Assembly (NCBI GenBank): GCA_035771165.1
Contig: JAWNZC010000286.1
Span: forward strand, 145,001-209,000
Source of the DNA: Paragorgia papillata
Lineage: Eukaryota; Cnidaria; Anthozoa; Scleralcyonacea; Coralliidae
DNA length: 64,000 nt
Reading direction: 5' to 3'
Below the pieces are notes generated by a model. The model saw nothing but the letters and a program-made list of their open reading frames with translations. It searched no databases and was not told the DNA's origin. The position numbers and the translations under genes are program-made. Positions 23,712-35,288 of the stretch are shown here, in pieces. Positions within the stretch are counted from its first letter, which is position 1. Each line of letters starts with the position of its first letter.

Positions 23712-23963
23712 CAATCCTGGCCAAAATTATGTGGACAGTCCACTCTAAACAAACAAATTAATGTTCATACATATTCTTTTCCCCCCCGGGCCCCTTTTCA
23801 ATGTTGCATCTCACAATACATTTCTATCAAGTCTAGTTGATTCATTTATCAACATTGAAAGGGGGGCCGGGGGCCAAGGGGCCTATTTTTGCAAGATAAC
23901 AAGGGAAATACTAGACACAGAGATTTATGCACGCGCTGTCCACACTAATTTTTGCCTGGATTG
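23712..23963. mobile_element. MITE A (252 bp, Tc1-like inverted ends)
   Basis: Both ends carry CAATCCTGG / CCTGGATTG inverted repeats of about 26 bp. A second internal inverted pair (TTTTCAATGTTG and CAACATTGAAAG with C-rich and G-rich runs) gives the element a hairpin shape. It matches MITE B at about 90%. Confidence 0.8.
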
Positions 23964-24903
23964 TCTAAAAATATGACTGAGTAGAAATGCCAAATTTAAG
24001 CGTTTATAATTGACCTAAGACGGCGCATAATAGGGTTGTTTGTTTAACAGAGATCATAAGACGTATGTTCGTGTTCTTTCTATCTTATTTATTTGTGATA
24101 AAAGAGGCCTATTGTTTTCAATGTTAAGTGGTATTTATGCAGTCAGCAGTGACATCTATTAGAACGAACGTGTTTGATTAAACGAACCAGTGTGTAATAA
24201 TGAGACTATATATTGAAATAGAAATGAAAGCTATGCAAAGAGAAATATTACATCGGAAGCCTTGCGATAAGAGAAATTTCCAAATGTTTTATCTTTTTTT
24301 TTCTCAGACAATGTCTAAAAATATGACTGAGTAGAAATGCCAAATTTAAGCGTTTATAATTGACCTAAGACGGCGCATAATAGGGTTGTTTGTTTAACAG
24401 AGATCATAAGACGTATGTTCGTGTTCTTTCTATCTTATTTATTTGTGATAAAAGAGGCCTATTGTTTTCAATGTTAAGTGGTATTTATGCAGTCAGCAGT
24501 GACATATATTAGAACGAACGTGTTTGATTAAACGAACCGGCGTGTAATAATGAGACTATATATTGAAATATAAATGAAAGCTATGCAAAGAGCTTATATC
24601 TTATCAACATTACATGCGAGACATTATGGTTACGTAGCTAATGACGTTTTTTATAGTTTAATGGATCACTGAGGTCGGCCGGAAGTTCCACGGTACACAT
24701 TTGTGCACCGTTTGTTTAAAGAATACACAAGCAATTCATTTTACTATCACAGTACACAGCTGTGTACCGTTGAATTTATTTATTCCACAACTCAAGTAAA
24801 TAAAATAATTAACGTTCAGAAAATATTTATAAGAGTACATGGTGTTGCTACGTACGCGTAACTTACTTAAACAGACGTGATCGGAGTAACAATTTACATT
24901 AAT

Positions 24904-25175
24904 TTAGTATTTCAGCTTTATTCCTTTCCGACTTAATATAGTTGCAATGCGCTTAGGCATACGTTGGATTGTGCGGTCACTGTGGTCTACACTCAAGTTA
25001 TCCAAACCCCGAAAGACTTTGTCCTGAAAAGCCTGAAATGACTCATTTGTTATACGCAAGTGTATCTCTTCTTCTTCTAGCTGTTTTTTTTACGATATAG
25101 AAAATATTTTCGATTGGATTTAAGTCAGGGGATCGCGCCGGTATTCGATGTTGAGTGCATTCAATATCTTGTAAT
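24904..25175 (-). pseudogene. Tc1/mariner transposase C-terminal remnant, first copy
   Basis: On the minus strand the frame carries PARSPDLNPIEN, the block holding the last acidic residue of the Tc1/mariner DDE/D triad, and ends with RTIQRMPKRIATILSRKG before a stop, as Tc1-like transposases do. An extra T in the run near 25082-25091 shifts the frame just after NPIENIFYIV. The first two catalytic aspartates and the DNA-binding domain are missing. Confidence 0.8.
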
Positions 25176-26068
25176 ATGATAGCGCAATTCTACTGTTTTG
25201 ACAAAGGCAATTGGTGACGGAATTAATTAGCAACTTAAACCAAAGTCATCAGCAGAAAAGTAAATGAGCACAAAATAGTCATTAAGTTGTTAAGGCCAAA
25301 AAATGCGACCTGAAAAGACCGTCACTACAAAAACTTCTTATCCTACAGATTTGCTGTTAAAGCTCACTAAACAGTGAATTTGTTCACGAAAGCCATTGTC
25401 ACGTTTGAAATATTACATCGGAAGCCTTGTGATAAGAGAAATTTCCAAATGTTTTATCTTGTTTTTTTCTCAGACAAGTCTGAAAATATGACTGAGTAGA
25501 AATGCCAAATTTAAGCGTTTATAATTGACCTAAGACGGCGCATAATAGGGTTCTTTGTTTAACAGAGATCATAAGACGTATGTTCGTGTTCTTTCTATCT
25601 TATTTATTTGTGATAAAAGAGGCCTATTGTTTTCAATGTTAAGTGGTATTTATGCAGTCAGCAGTGACATCTATTAGAACGAACGTGTTTGATTAAACGA
25701 ACCGGCGTGTAATAATGAGACTATATATTGAAATAGAAATGAAAGCTATGCAAAGAGCTTATATCTTATCAACATTACATGCGAGACATTATGGTTACGT
25801 AGCTAATGACGTTTTTTATAGTTTAATGGATCACTGAGGTCGGCCGGAAGTTCCACGGTACACATTTGTGCACCGTTTGTTTAAAGAATACACAAGCAAT
25901 TCATTTTACTATCACAGTACACAGCTGTGTACCGTTGAATTTATTTATTCGACAACTCAAGTAAATAAAATAATTAACGTTCAGAAAATATTTATAAGAG
26001 TACATGGTGTTGCTACGTACGCGTAACTTACTTAAACAGACGGGATCGGAGTAACAATTTACATTAAT

Positions 26069-26335
26069 TTAGTATTTCAGCTTTATTCCTTTCCGACTTA
26101 ATATAGTTGCAATGCGCTTAGGCATACGTTGGATTGTGCGGTCATTGTGGTCAACACTCAAGTTATCCAAACCCCGAAAGACTCTGTCCTGAAAAGCCTG
26201 AAATGGCTCATTTGTTATACGCAAATGTATCTCTTCTTCTTCTAGCTGTTTTTTTACTATATAGAAAATATTTTCGATTGGATTTAAGTGAGGCGATCGC
26301 GCCGGTATTCGATGTTGAGTGCATTCAATATCTTG
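26069..26335 (-). pseudogene. Tc1/mariner transposase C-terminal remnant, second copy
   Basis: This is the same fragment in the second long unit. Here the T-run is one base shorter, so about 88 codons stay open from PARSPHLNPIENIF through QLEEEEIHLRI to the terminal lysine-tyrosine and stop. The D-to-H change in S-P-D-L-N-P-I-E is in the conserved block. Only the C-terminal quarter of a transposase is present, so it cannot be active. Confidence 0.8.
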
Positions 26336-26987
26336 TAATATGATAGCGCAATTCTACTGTTTTGACAAAGGCAATTGGTGACGGAATTAATTAGCAACTT
26401 AAACCAAAGTCATCAGCAGAAAAGTAAATGAGCACAAAATAGTCATTAAGTTGTTAAGGCCAAAAAATGCGACCTGAAAAGACCGTCACTACAAAAACTT
26501 CTTATCCTACAGATTTGCTGTTAAAGCTCACTAAACAGTGAATTTGTTCACGAAAGCCATTGTCACGTTTGAAATATTACATCGGAAGCCTTGTGATAAG
26601 AGAAATTTCCAAATGTTTTATCTTGTTTTTTCTCAGACAAGTCTGAAAATATGACTGAGTAGAAATGCCAAATTTAAGCGTTTATAATTGACCTAAGACG
26701 GCGCATAATAGGGTTGTTTGTTTAACAGAGATCATAAGACGTATGTTCGTGTTCTTTCTATCTTATTTATTTGTGATAAAAGAGGCCTATTGTTTTCAAT
26801 GTTAAGTGGTATTTATGCAGTCAGCAGTGACATCTATTAGAACGAACGTGTTTGAGTAAACGAACCGGCGTGTAATAATGAGACTATATATTGAAATAGA
26901 AATGAAAGCTATGCAATGAGAAATATTACATCGGAAGCCTTGCGATAAGAGAAATTTCCAAATGTTTTATCTTGTTTTTTTCTCAGA

Positions 26988-27249
26988 CAATCCTGGCCAA
27001 AATTATGTGGACAGTCCACTCTAAACAAACAAATTAATGTTCATACATATTCTTTTCCCCCATTCCGCCCCCCGGCCCTCTTTTCAATGTTGCATCTCAC
27101 AATACATTTTTATCAAGTCTATTTCATTCATTTATCAACATTGAAATGGGGGCCGGGGGCCAAGGGGCCTATTTTTGCAAGATAACAAGGGAAATACCAG
27201 ACACAGAGATTTATGCACGCGCTGTCCACACTAATTTTTGCCAGGATTG
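26988..27249. mobile_element. MITE B (262 bp)
   Basis: This is the second copy of the MITE, in the same orientation as MITE A, with the same terminal inverted repeats and the same internal C-rich/G-rich stem. Its right end abuts TA at 27250. Confidence 0.8.
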
Positions 27250-27251
27250 TA

Positions 27252-27740
27252 GCTGCTTGACTGGTTAGTTTATATGTCACACAAAACTCGTTAAACATGC
27301 GACTCATATTGGATTAATTACTCCTAAACATTTTATTGAATAATTAGAAGATCTTGGCTTGAAAGAGAAAAGAACAATTTTGAGTAAGATTTTTACAAAG
27401 ATCTCGGTGAAAAACATGTACAAAACGATCTCACCATATGACTCTAGATCACTCTCAAGATGCAGGAACTGCGTTTTCAGAGACTCTAATTTTCAAAATT
27501 TTCCGGGGGGCCCCCTAGATTGTGGGCCACGGTCAGATTCTACTCAGTGATGTTCAGATTTCAGACAAAGGTTATTTCAGATATTTACAGCACATGTAGT
27601 TGTACTTGGTGTTAGGAGTACAGTAATTTTCCCAAGTACAGTACTTACAGTTTGACTACAAAACTGGAAACTTTATTCTAACAAATGTACCATAAGCCTT
27701 AAATTTATTTCACTCAAACTTTAAATTTTTAATAGGTTTG
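27252..27740. other. Spacer with an eroded hAT-like end fragment
   Basis: At 27485-27530 the sequence AATTTTCCGGGGGGCCCCCT resembles the G/C-rich hAT sub-terminal segment at 12300-12350 in inverted orientation. The rest is AT-rich with nothing recognised. Confidence 0.4.
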
Positions 27741-30337
27741 AAGCATTCAATTCAGTGATACGAAATTTGAATATTTTCTCTAACCAGCATAAAGGAGAGA
27801 CTACGTAACTAACTGGTGGGGATTTTAATCTTCCTAATATCAACTGGGAGTCCATAGAAAACACCGTTGGGACTGAAGAAGTTGAATTTACGGAAATTTT
27901 GAATGACTACTTTTTAACTCAATTATCGACCACGCCAACCCGTTGCGATAACGTGCTTGATCTCGCATTACGAGCACACCTGATGTCGTATCAATTCGCG
28001 AGACGCTTTCGCCAAATGACGCTGGCATATTCACAGATCACGCCATCACACTATTCGATATTGAAATGAAAATCAAAGCTCCTAGATCAACTCGCAGTTT
28101 CGTGTATGACTACAGGCGGACTAATTTTAACGAACTTCGCGACGCAATTGAAACACACAACCTGTCTGCTGTTATAGATTCATCTTTGAGCATTAATGAA
28201 AACTGGTCAAAATGGAAAAACACCTTTAAAACAATAATTTCTCAATTTGTTCCAACGAAACAGTTAAAAAGAAACAGAAACCCGCCATGGTTCTCTGGTG
28301 AAATTCTACATACCATCCATCTAAAAGAGTCATTTCGAAAAAAGTTGAAACATTCCCCAAGTGAATATTTGCACAAAAAATATAAAGAGCTCAGAACTCA
28401 AGCTAATTATCTGATCTCCACAGCGCGAGAAACTTTTTTCAGCCTTTTATCGACGGATTTAAAATTCAATCCAAAACGCTTCTTGTCAGTGTTTAAGCTT
28501 TCGTCCAAAAAATCAAGTCTACCGGAATCTATTTCATTGGCAAACGCTAACAACGATGTAAGCAGAACTGTTGCGTCCAGTCCAAAATCGATTGCTGACC
28601 TTTTTAACAAATATTTTTCTTCCATATTTCACACGGAAACCCTCGCGGCAACACATGAAACCCAGAAAACGCTTTCTAATGAACAAACCCTATCAGATAT
28701 CAACCTGACAGAAGAAGAAATATTGTATTTCTTTAGAGCGTTAAACGTACACAAAGCCACTGGACCCGACGGCATATCAAATCGAATCTTAAAAGAAACT
28801 GCTGAACAGATTGCCCCCTCGCTATGTTTGTTGTTCAACCTATCTTTGCAGTCTGGTACCTTTCCTGATGAATGGAAAACAAGTAATATCGTTCCTGTAT
28901 TTAAGAAAGGTAATAAGGATTACGTTGAGAACTACCGTCCAATTTCCCTACTCTCAAACATTTCAAAACTGCTGGAACGTTGTATATTGGCCAAGATAAG
29001 AGACCATTTGTTACAATACATCAATCCAAACCAACATGGATTCATTGCTGGGAAATCTTGCTCCACACAGCTGGTACATGTTCTGGAATGCATTGGCCAT
29101 CAACTTGACTTGGGAAAACAGACGCACGTAATCTACCTGGATATGAGTAAAGCGTTTGATAGAGTTCGCCACAGCGTAATTCTTGAAAAACTAGGAGATA
29201 TAAATATCCATGGAAACCTCTATTCTTGGTTTTGTTCTTACTTATCGGGACGCAAACAGCGCGTTACTATTCCAGGAGCTACTTCGTCTACGCTTCTAGT
29301 AACATCAGGCGTCCCACAACGATCTATTCTTGGTCCAATTCTCTTCCTACTCTACGTTAACGACCTACACGATTCTGTGGCGTCTTCATCCATTGCTTGT
29401 TTTGCTGACGACACAAAACTGTTTAAGACCATAAACTCCTCTTCGGATGCGGATCTCCTCCAAGAAGACCTAAACAAACTGAACGATTGGTCACTGTCTT
29501 CTGGATTAAACTTCAACGAGCAGAAAACAAAGTGCCAAACGATCACTCGTAGAAAGGTTCCAGTGTATCATCAATACACTCTCAAAGGGCAGACCATCGA
29601 AAAGCTTGAAGCAGAGCGTGATCTTGGTGTATGGGTGACCCATGACTTAACCTGGTGCAAACAGGTGCTGCCCAAGTTACAACCGCGAACAGGTTTCTTG
29701 GCTGCGTCCGTCGCTCTTTGGGGGGATCACTGACATTTCAGTTCGACGAACAATATACCTTGCTATTGTTCGACCACACCTCGGATACGCAACCCAGGTG
29801 TGGTCACCGCAATCTATTGACCTGATCAGACGTGTCGAAAGAGTGCAACGCCGTGCTACTAAAGTTATCCTGAATCTACCATTTCGCACCACGACAACCT
29901 ACAAACAACGACTACTGTCTCTACAATTGTTTCCAATATCCTACTGGCATGAATATCTCGACTTAACCTTCTTCTTCAAAGCTGTGAACAACCTAATCGA
30001 AATCAACCCTGACATCCTACCTACTCCATATATGCCACTCAGAACAACAAGAAACCACTCAAACCCCGATATTCTTCACTTCCATCCTCGCAAATGTAGA
30101 ACCGTCACCTTCCAACGATCTTTCTTTACAAGAATATGTAGAACATGGAACACTCTACCGTGCGAAATGCGTAGAAAGGGAACCACTCTTAGACAGTTCA
30201 AGAGCCAGCTTCAGCTTTACTACCAAGCAGCAGTGGAGCAGCTGTACGACCCTGAAGACCCGAGGTCATGGAAAACCACCTGCTTGAGATGCAACACAGC
30301 GCACAGTCTTATTAGTGCGATCTGCTGTTGTATCTAA
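27741..30337 (+). pseudogene. LINE 2: 5'-truncated CR1/jockey-like ORF2, frameshifted
   Basis: The copy starts within the endonuclease: GGDFNLPNINWES at about 27820, then TPTRCDNVLDLAL. One frameshift near 27965 precedes the long open frame 28066-29733, which holds the reverse transcriptase with SKAFDRVRHSV, GVPQRSILGP (29308-29325; the usual G of P-Q-G is R) and the FADD box (29401-29412). A second shift near 29690-29740 leads into 29798-30337 (ITDISV, HLGYATQVWSP, ending in a cysteine-containing tail CLRCNTAHSLIS). It differs clearly in sequence from LINE 1 and LINE 3. Not functional. Confidence 0.92.
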
Positions 30338-30785
30338 TAACTAATTAATTGTTAATTATTGATTGTTGGTTGCTGATTGTTGGATACCGATTGCTAATTG
30401 CTAATTAATGATAATTGTCGGATAAATTATTGGCAATTGGTGGTTGATAGTTTGTAGTTGGCGACTGACGATTAATACTTGATAATTGGTAAATAAGAAC
30501 TAATATTTAATACTTGACAATAATTAATGGTTAATAATTAATAATTAATACTTACAAAATAATAATTAACACAACCTAAATAATTAATATGGCCTTTTCT
30601 TTTTGTTTGGGACCGCAGTAATTGGCGTTCGCGGTTGCGGCAACCCTGCCACATTATTATATATTTTACGATGTAACTAACTTTCACTATGAGTAATTAA
30701 GTACTTTTTTTTTTTTAATTTTAATTAATTCCTAGTCTTGTTGAACCTTGTGGCAAAACTTAATAAATAAATAAATAAATAAAAA
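30338..30785 (+). other. LINE 2 3' UTR and ATAA tail
   Basis: The sequence after the stop is AT-rich with degenerate TTGATTGTTGGTTGC-like repeats (30350-30560), then a conserved GC-richer part (GGCGTTCGCGGTTGCGGCAA) and a terminal (AAAT)n microsatellite at about 30757-30785, the expected end of a CR1/jockey-type retrotransposon. Confidence 0.75.
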
Positions 30786-31784
30786 CTAATCCCTTTACAA
30801 TGACTTCAATGTCCCCTTTCATGCAATTTGGCATTGTCGTACATAGCTATATTTACAAATATAATTAGACTACTTAATTAATGAAACTATGCACAGTAGA
30901 GGTCTTAATCTCTTCTTCTTTAATACAATTTAAATAAATCCCCTCAAAATAAATTGACAACTCCCATAAATTGCCGTGTGGATTTTCATTAAACTGACAC
31001 CACGAGTGTCAAACTCATTCCTGCGATAATCTCGTCAGAAACATATCACCAAAAAAAGTGTCGGGTTTTAATACTCCTTCATGTTCGTTTCAACTTCGAC
31101 GTTTTCTATCATGTGCCAAACCTTGGCCCAAGAGACAAAACACATCGGAGGATAAAACATCCATGTGGTCAGTGTCTAACAAATACAAAACAATGGACAC
31201 TCCGAGAAGGGTTAGCATTTTTATTCAACGTTTCGACTAACTGGCAGTCACCATCAGGAATTTACTGAGTGGTAACCGTAATTTTCATATCTGAAATTTG
31301 GTCGGGTATACGAGTCGTCAAAAAAATTGTCAACTGTGTTCGGAGCATTGCTTCCCAGACTTTTTATGTTTGCATGACTACAATGGCGGCTTCTATTTCG
31401 GGCAACTCTATGACCATAAAGAATATGAAATAATTTATTATAATTAAAACCTCTTGTCTACGGTAACAACAACGCGTGCATGATTTGGCCAGACAGCAGC
31501 ATTTCGCTACCATCTGTCATGAGAAATTTGTTACGAAAAATTTGGTCGTGTAAACCGGTTTTTTTCAAACTTTTTCCCTGTCTGGCCGCCACATTTCACG
31601 TCAAATAAATGAATATGCATTTCCGTACACCACACTTGACATGAAACACTTACTTTACTATTCCAGATAATTAAATGGCAATAGTCTTGTGGTACCAAGG
31701 AGAGATTTGAAATTAAATTCTGTTCTTCTAAACTCTATTAAATTCTACCTTCTTAAATTCTACTCTTCTAAACTCTTTTTTTAG
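30786..31784 (+). other. Distal part of PWWP intron 1
   Basis: No repeat or protein recognised. The end is rich in short TTCTAAACTC / TTAAATTCTAC phrases (31720-31775) that make a long pyrimidine-rich tract ahead of the TTTTTTTAG acceptor at 31776-31784. Confidence 0.5.
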
Positions 31785-31843
31785 ATCGTTTCTGTTGGGT
31801 CGAACAACAAATTTGGCGTATTTTTCTTTGGAACACATGAAAC
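31785..31843 (+). CDS. PWWP-domain gene (HDGF/PSIP1-like), second exon
   Basis: A strong acceptor (TTTTTTTAG) opens a phase-0 exon reading IVSVGSNN and then KFGVFFFGTHET. The latter is the second diagnostic block of HDGF/LEDGF PWWP domains (x-V-F-F-F-G-T-H-E-T). It continues directly from PHWPAR of the 9620 exon, the position where relatives also have an intron. The chosen donor is GAAAC|GTGTCC (phase 2), because joining to 33949 then gives the same residue count as in the family; a stronger-looking GTAAAG eight bases later would add residues and is the alternative. Orientation and phase agree with both partner exons. Confidence 0.85.
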
Positions 31844-33185
31844 GTGTCCGTAAAGTTTCACACAACTGTGTGAAGACAACAATCAATTTTGGCATACGCG
31901 ACAGCATAAAATAACTTTTATGTCTTGTATTTTTAAAACGACATCCAGTGATCAAAAAACAACAACAGGGTATTCCAACCGAAACTGGATCGTTTTGCTG
32001 AATATAAGGCCATGTGTGTAAATTAAAGTTAAAAATGTAAAAGTTAAACTAATGCAAAAGTTAAAAATGCGAATTTTGTTTTGTGCTTTGAAATGGAGAC
32101 TAACTCCAGGGTATGCATGGCAGTATGCCGGTGGCATATGTAAAAAAGAAAAGGTGTATTCAGGTTTTCAGCTTTAAAAATATTTAGGATTTATGTTTAA
32201 AACCGACTGAAACAAACTACATTTTGTGCCTGTTCTTGAGCAAGCAATTTTTTGTCTGCGAATTTTAAGACAATGCTTAATTTCACCGCTTTACTGATGC
32301 TTCTACATGACACAATTTTGCGAGTGTCTCAAATATTCTGTCAAGTTTCCAAGCCTTTATAACTTGATCAAGATACTGAGAGAGTTTTTCAATTCTTTCA
32401 TAAAATAAACCTAAGAAGCTGAATAAACGCAAGTTGAATTTATGAAGAATTTTGCTTGCGTAAAGTTTGCCATATACATTGCCGGTGACACTTGGGCAAC
32501 GAAAACATCACTACAACTTTCTGGGTTTTTTCCAAAACCATGATTACATACGTCTGTCAGCATCAGCATTTCAGTCTTTTGTTATATGTGAAAAACAAAA
32601 AAGATCCGTTTGGATTTTGCATGGTGGGGTACTTTGTTAATTCTTCTTCGTGTGTGAACAGATTACAAAATAATGAAACAATATAAATAAACTAGCGTTT
32701 CTATGTGATAGTTAAAATATGAGCGGCCGATCTTTATGGGCATGTACAATGGCGAGCCGAAGGCAAGCCATTGTAGATGCCCATAGAGATCGGACGCGAA
32801 TATTTTAACTTACTTATCAAATTCTAAGTGTAAATGATGAACACTTTGTTTAAGAGTCGTAGGAAAGGTGAGATAAGATCATTTACAGTCAGAAAAAGCT
32901 CAATTTGAGGCACTAGTGCCTATTAACTTTGATAAAACTTTGATGTTTTATTAATCAATGTTTTATCCGTAGTTAAAGATGCTGATTAAACATTCATTTC
33001 TTTTGAATTTTCTTCATGAATTATTAATGAATTTGATAACATACTATAAAATAGTATTATTAGCTAGACTATCAAAAACAGTTTGGTCAGGTGCTGTCTA
33101 AACTTCTCGGTTATTACGTACAGCACGCAATGATCTAGTAAGTAATAGTAAGAAATTATAAATGGAAAATTAAAGTAAAACTTAC
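31844..33185. other. PWWP intron 2, left part
   Basis: AT-rich intron sequence. Apart from the hairpin at 32711-32809, nothing was recognised. The short ORFs here lack motifs. Confidence 0.45.
32711..32809. repeat. Hairpin repeat, ~45-bp arms
   Basis: The left arm (GTTAAAATATGAGCGGCCGA, then TTATGGGCATGTACAATGGC) and right arm (GCCATTGTAGATGCCCATAG to ATATTTTAAC) pair with few mismatches around a 12-bp loop. GC-richer than its surroundings, it resembles a small foldback MITE. Confidence 0.8.
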
Positions 33186-33431
33186 CGGGAGCTTTTCTTT
33201 GATTTTCTGTATTTCTTGATCTAAATTTAAGCTTACTTTGCGATATCCCACTCCTTGGACTCGTATTCGAAAATCTTGCGACCTATGCAAGTGATAACTT
33301 AACTTGCATTTATGCATCAAAACCAGACGAGTGGTTGCACAAACCCTTGGAAATCGTCCACATCTTAACGTGAACATTATGTAAGATAACAGAAAGTTCT
33401 TTGTGTTTCTTTTTGAGCGTGTTGAATCCAT
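33186..33431 (-). CDS. Candidate first coding exon of an unknown antisense gene
   Basis: From an ATG at 33431 the minus strand stays open for exactly 82 codons to a consensus donor CCCG|GTAAG at 33186/33185, in phase 0. The product is basic, begins MDSTRSKRNTKNFLLSYIM and ends in EIQKIKEKLP. Just upstream on the minus strand is GCCATTTTGGAAAATGAACT, a promoter-proximal-looking sequence. I recognise no family, and no second exon could be identified towards 30 kb. It lies inside PWWP intron 2 in antisense orientation. It may be a real nested gene, part of a transposon, or chance. Confidence 0.3.
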
Positions 33432-33948
33432 AGTTCATTTTCCAAAATGGCGACGTTTTCTTTTCCGATACAAAAGCCTGGTTACAAAGTTTTGAGCGCT
33501 TTTCACCAAAAATACGTGACCTTCAAAAAATTCTCGTCTTAATAGAATAGAATTTCGAACTTATACAAATTACGCCTCTGCACAAATTTTTTAAACGAAC
33601 ACGTGAGCAGAGTCTTCATACAGATGAACATAGTTAAATCTAAATTGAGTTAAATTCATAAACAAGAATAGTTATGCACAAGTTTTCTACCTTAACATGC
33701 GTTTGCGAAAATACGATGTACCATAATTCATACTTCACGAGGCTCATATTCGCCACATTTTAACGGTTATCCTTGTGTGGCATGGAACGTCAGCAATTCC
33801 TAGAAAATGAGGGTAGTATTCAGCGATGCTGAGACTTGCAAAATTGTTTCCAAGCTCTTACAAAAGGAATGCAATGAACGCAATGCAACGAATGATGGAA
33901 GTTAATCAAGACCATCTGCCCTATAAATGTTTTTATATTTTTGAACAG
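33432..33948 (+). other. PWWP intron 2, right part
   Basis: Nothing recognised until the acceptor of exon 3 (pyrimidine/T-rich stretch then TTTTGAACAG ending at 33948). Confidence 0.45.
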
Positions 33949-34069
33949 TGCAGACATGCAAGCACGCCTCCTAGTCCCCCACGACGAAAACCGTGGTAAG
34001 ATGGACCTGGACAGAAAAACAAGAGGCTACCAAGAGGCGCTGGAAGAAATTGAAAATACACCATTTTTG
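33949..34069 (+). CDS. PWWP-domain gene (HDGF/PSIP1-like), third exon
   Basis: This 121 bp exon supplies one base to the split threonine codon of exon 2, then ADMQARLLVPHDENRGKMD and RGYQEALEEIENTPFL. It aligns without gaps to the C-terminal helical part of HDGF/LEDGF PWWP domains (L-F-P-Y-E-E-x-K-x-K-x-G-K, then K-R-K-G-F-x-E-x-L-W-E-I-E-N-N-P). The GTAAGG donor at 34070 ends it in phase 0. The family's usual second tryptophan in L-W-E-I-E is a glutamate here. Further exons (charged linker, NLS, possible integrase-binding domain) were not found between 34.1 kb and the window end. Confidence 0.85.
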
Positions 34070-35288
34070 GTAAGGATAAATCCAATGAAGACAAGAGAAC
34101 AGGGGTGGCGCCAGAGCCCATACAGGGGAACCCTAGCCCCTCTCTCCTCCGAAGAGGTTCTTTCGGAGATCGGATATTTCGGGGATCGTCGGAGATGCGT
34201 CGAAATCGTCAGTTGGACATAAGGAGTGCGGGCGGATAGCGAAAAGAAAGAGGAAAAAAACCTCTGCCAGATTTCTGTGTCAATATGACGGCATCAGGGG
34301 GGTGTCAATAACTTTTGGAACTGCGGGTTGTATAAAACATGTCGAATATAGCAGAAGGTTCCACGACCACAGTTAATTGAATGTGTGGACAAACTAGGAA
34401 AGTTCGTTGTTTCAATGTGAGCTACACGTCGGCCAATATAAGTATGATGACATCTCTACAAGTACTTTACGTCACAATTTGATATATGATATTTACTTTG
34501 AGGTAAATCACTTTATGGATTAACCTAGCTGGAATGTTCTACCGCCCAAACGTCTGGACGTTGACACTAAGTGTATAAGTTCAAATATATCGATATATGT
34601 TGTATAACAACTGTGAGAAGAACGGCTTTTTTGAAATGTTGAAGTTTTTATTTTTATTTTTTAAGGTTCAGTGTAGACATTGCGCTCAACAACACAAAAT
34701 GGCATACTATAATTTTCGTAAGCGTACTTTTTGACAAGTATAGGTCGATCGATAACCAATGTCCAAGAAAATTACATGTAAGCACAGACAATTAAGTAAT
34801 ACAATTTAAAAATCAAAGATATAATCAGACCTACCTTCTTGGCTCGTTGACGCATGCATGCATTGTTTGAAATTCAATCAAAACGGCTTCTGTCAATATA
34901 TTGATATCCAAGAGACCATTTGTCCAGAAAACAAGAAGCACTATACCAGATTGTTTCGAAAACTACACGTCTACCCCTGGCAGTTTATCTCCTAGGAAAA
35001 ATCCTGTTATGGAGTATTTCAATTGGCTGCTCCTATCGTCGAAAACATGGTGTCGAAAACAATCCTTTTTTATGCAGTGCCAGTGCCATGAAAAGCCAGG
35101 TTAAATGCGCAAACAGCATAATCGTTCCATTCCTTACGTCTTCCTGCAATATTTTAATTACTCCCAAGATATTAAAGCTTCCCGGTGAAAGTCTGAATAC
35201 CGAAAGATTAATATCATGCCCTTCCAGTTTTGTTGAAAAAGTCATGTGCTTGAAAATGGTCACATGATCTTAACATCGAAGCTGCACT
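34070..35288 (+). other. Intron following PWWP exon 3
   Basis: No repeat or domain recognised. A 115-codon frame at 34920-35267 lacks motifs. AT-rich with a short G-rich segment near 34300-34330. Confidence 0.4.

Larger units (their letters stand above)
23964..26987. repeat. Tandem array of four units, short-long-long-short
   Basis: Each unit starts TCTRAAAATATGACTGAGTA (23964, 24314, 25479, 26642) and ends TTTTCTCAGACA. The two outer units lack the same internal 815-820 bp, with the junction between GCTATGCAAAGAG and AAATATTACATCGG. The two inner units are about 98% identical to each other and each contains a Tc1 transposase remnant. Confidence 0.9.
23712..27249. mobile_element. Tc1/mariner-type block flanked by TA, with MITE copies at both ends
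   Basis: The block starts CAATCCTGGCCAAAATTA and ends with its inverse (TTTTGCCAGGATTG); only these outer ends are flanked by TA (23710-23711 and 27250-27251), the target of Tc1/mariner elements. Inside are MITE A, then four tandem units in the order short (350), long (1165), long (1163), short (346), then MITE B. The inner ends of the two MITEs lack TA. The simplest reading is that the block moved or duplicated as one composite unit; a chance nesting followed by tandem duplication is the alternative. Confidence 0.65.

Noticed and set aside
34920..35267. 115-codon plus ORF as PWWP exon 4
   Set aside because: It lacks the charged, lysine/glutamate-rich composition expected after the PWWP domain and has no fitting acceptor.
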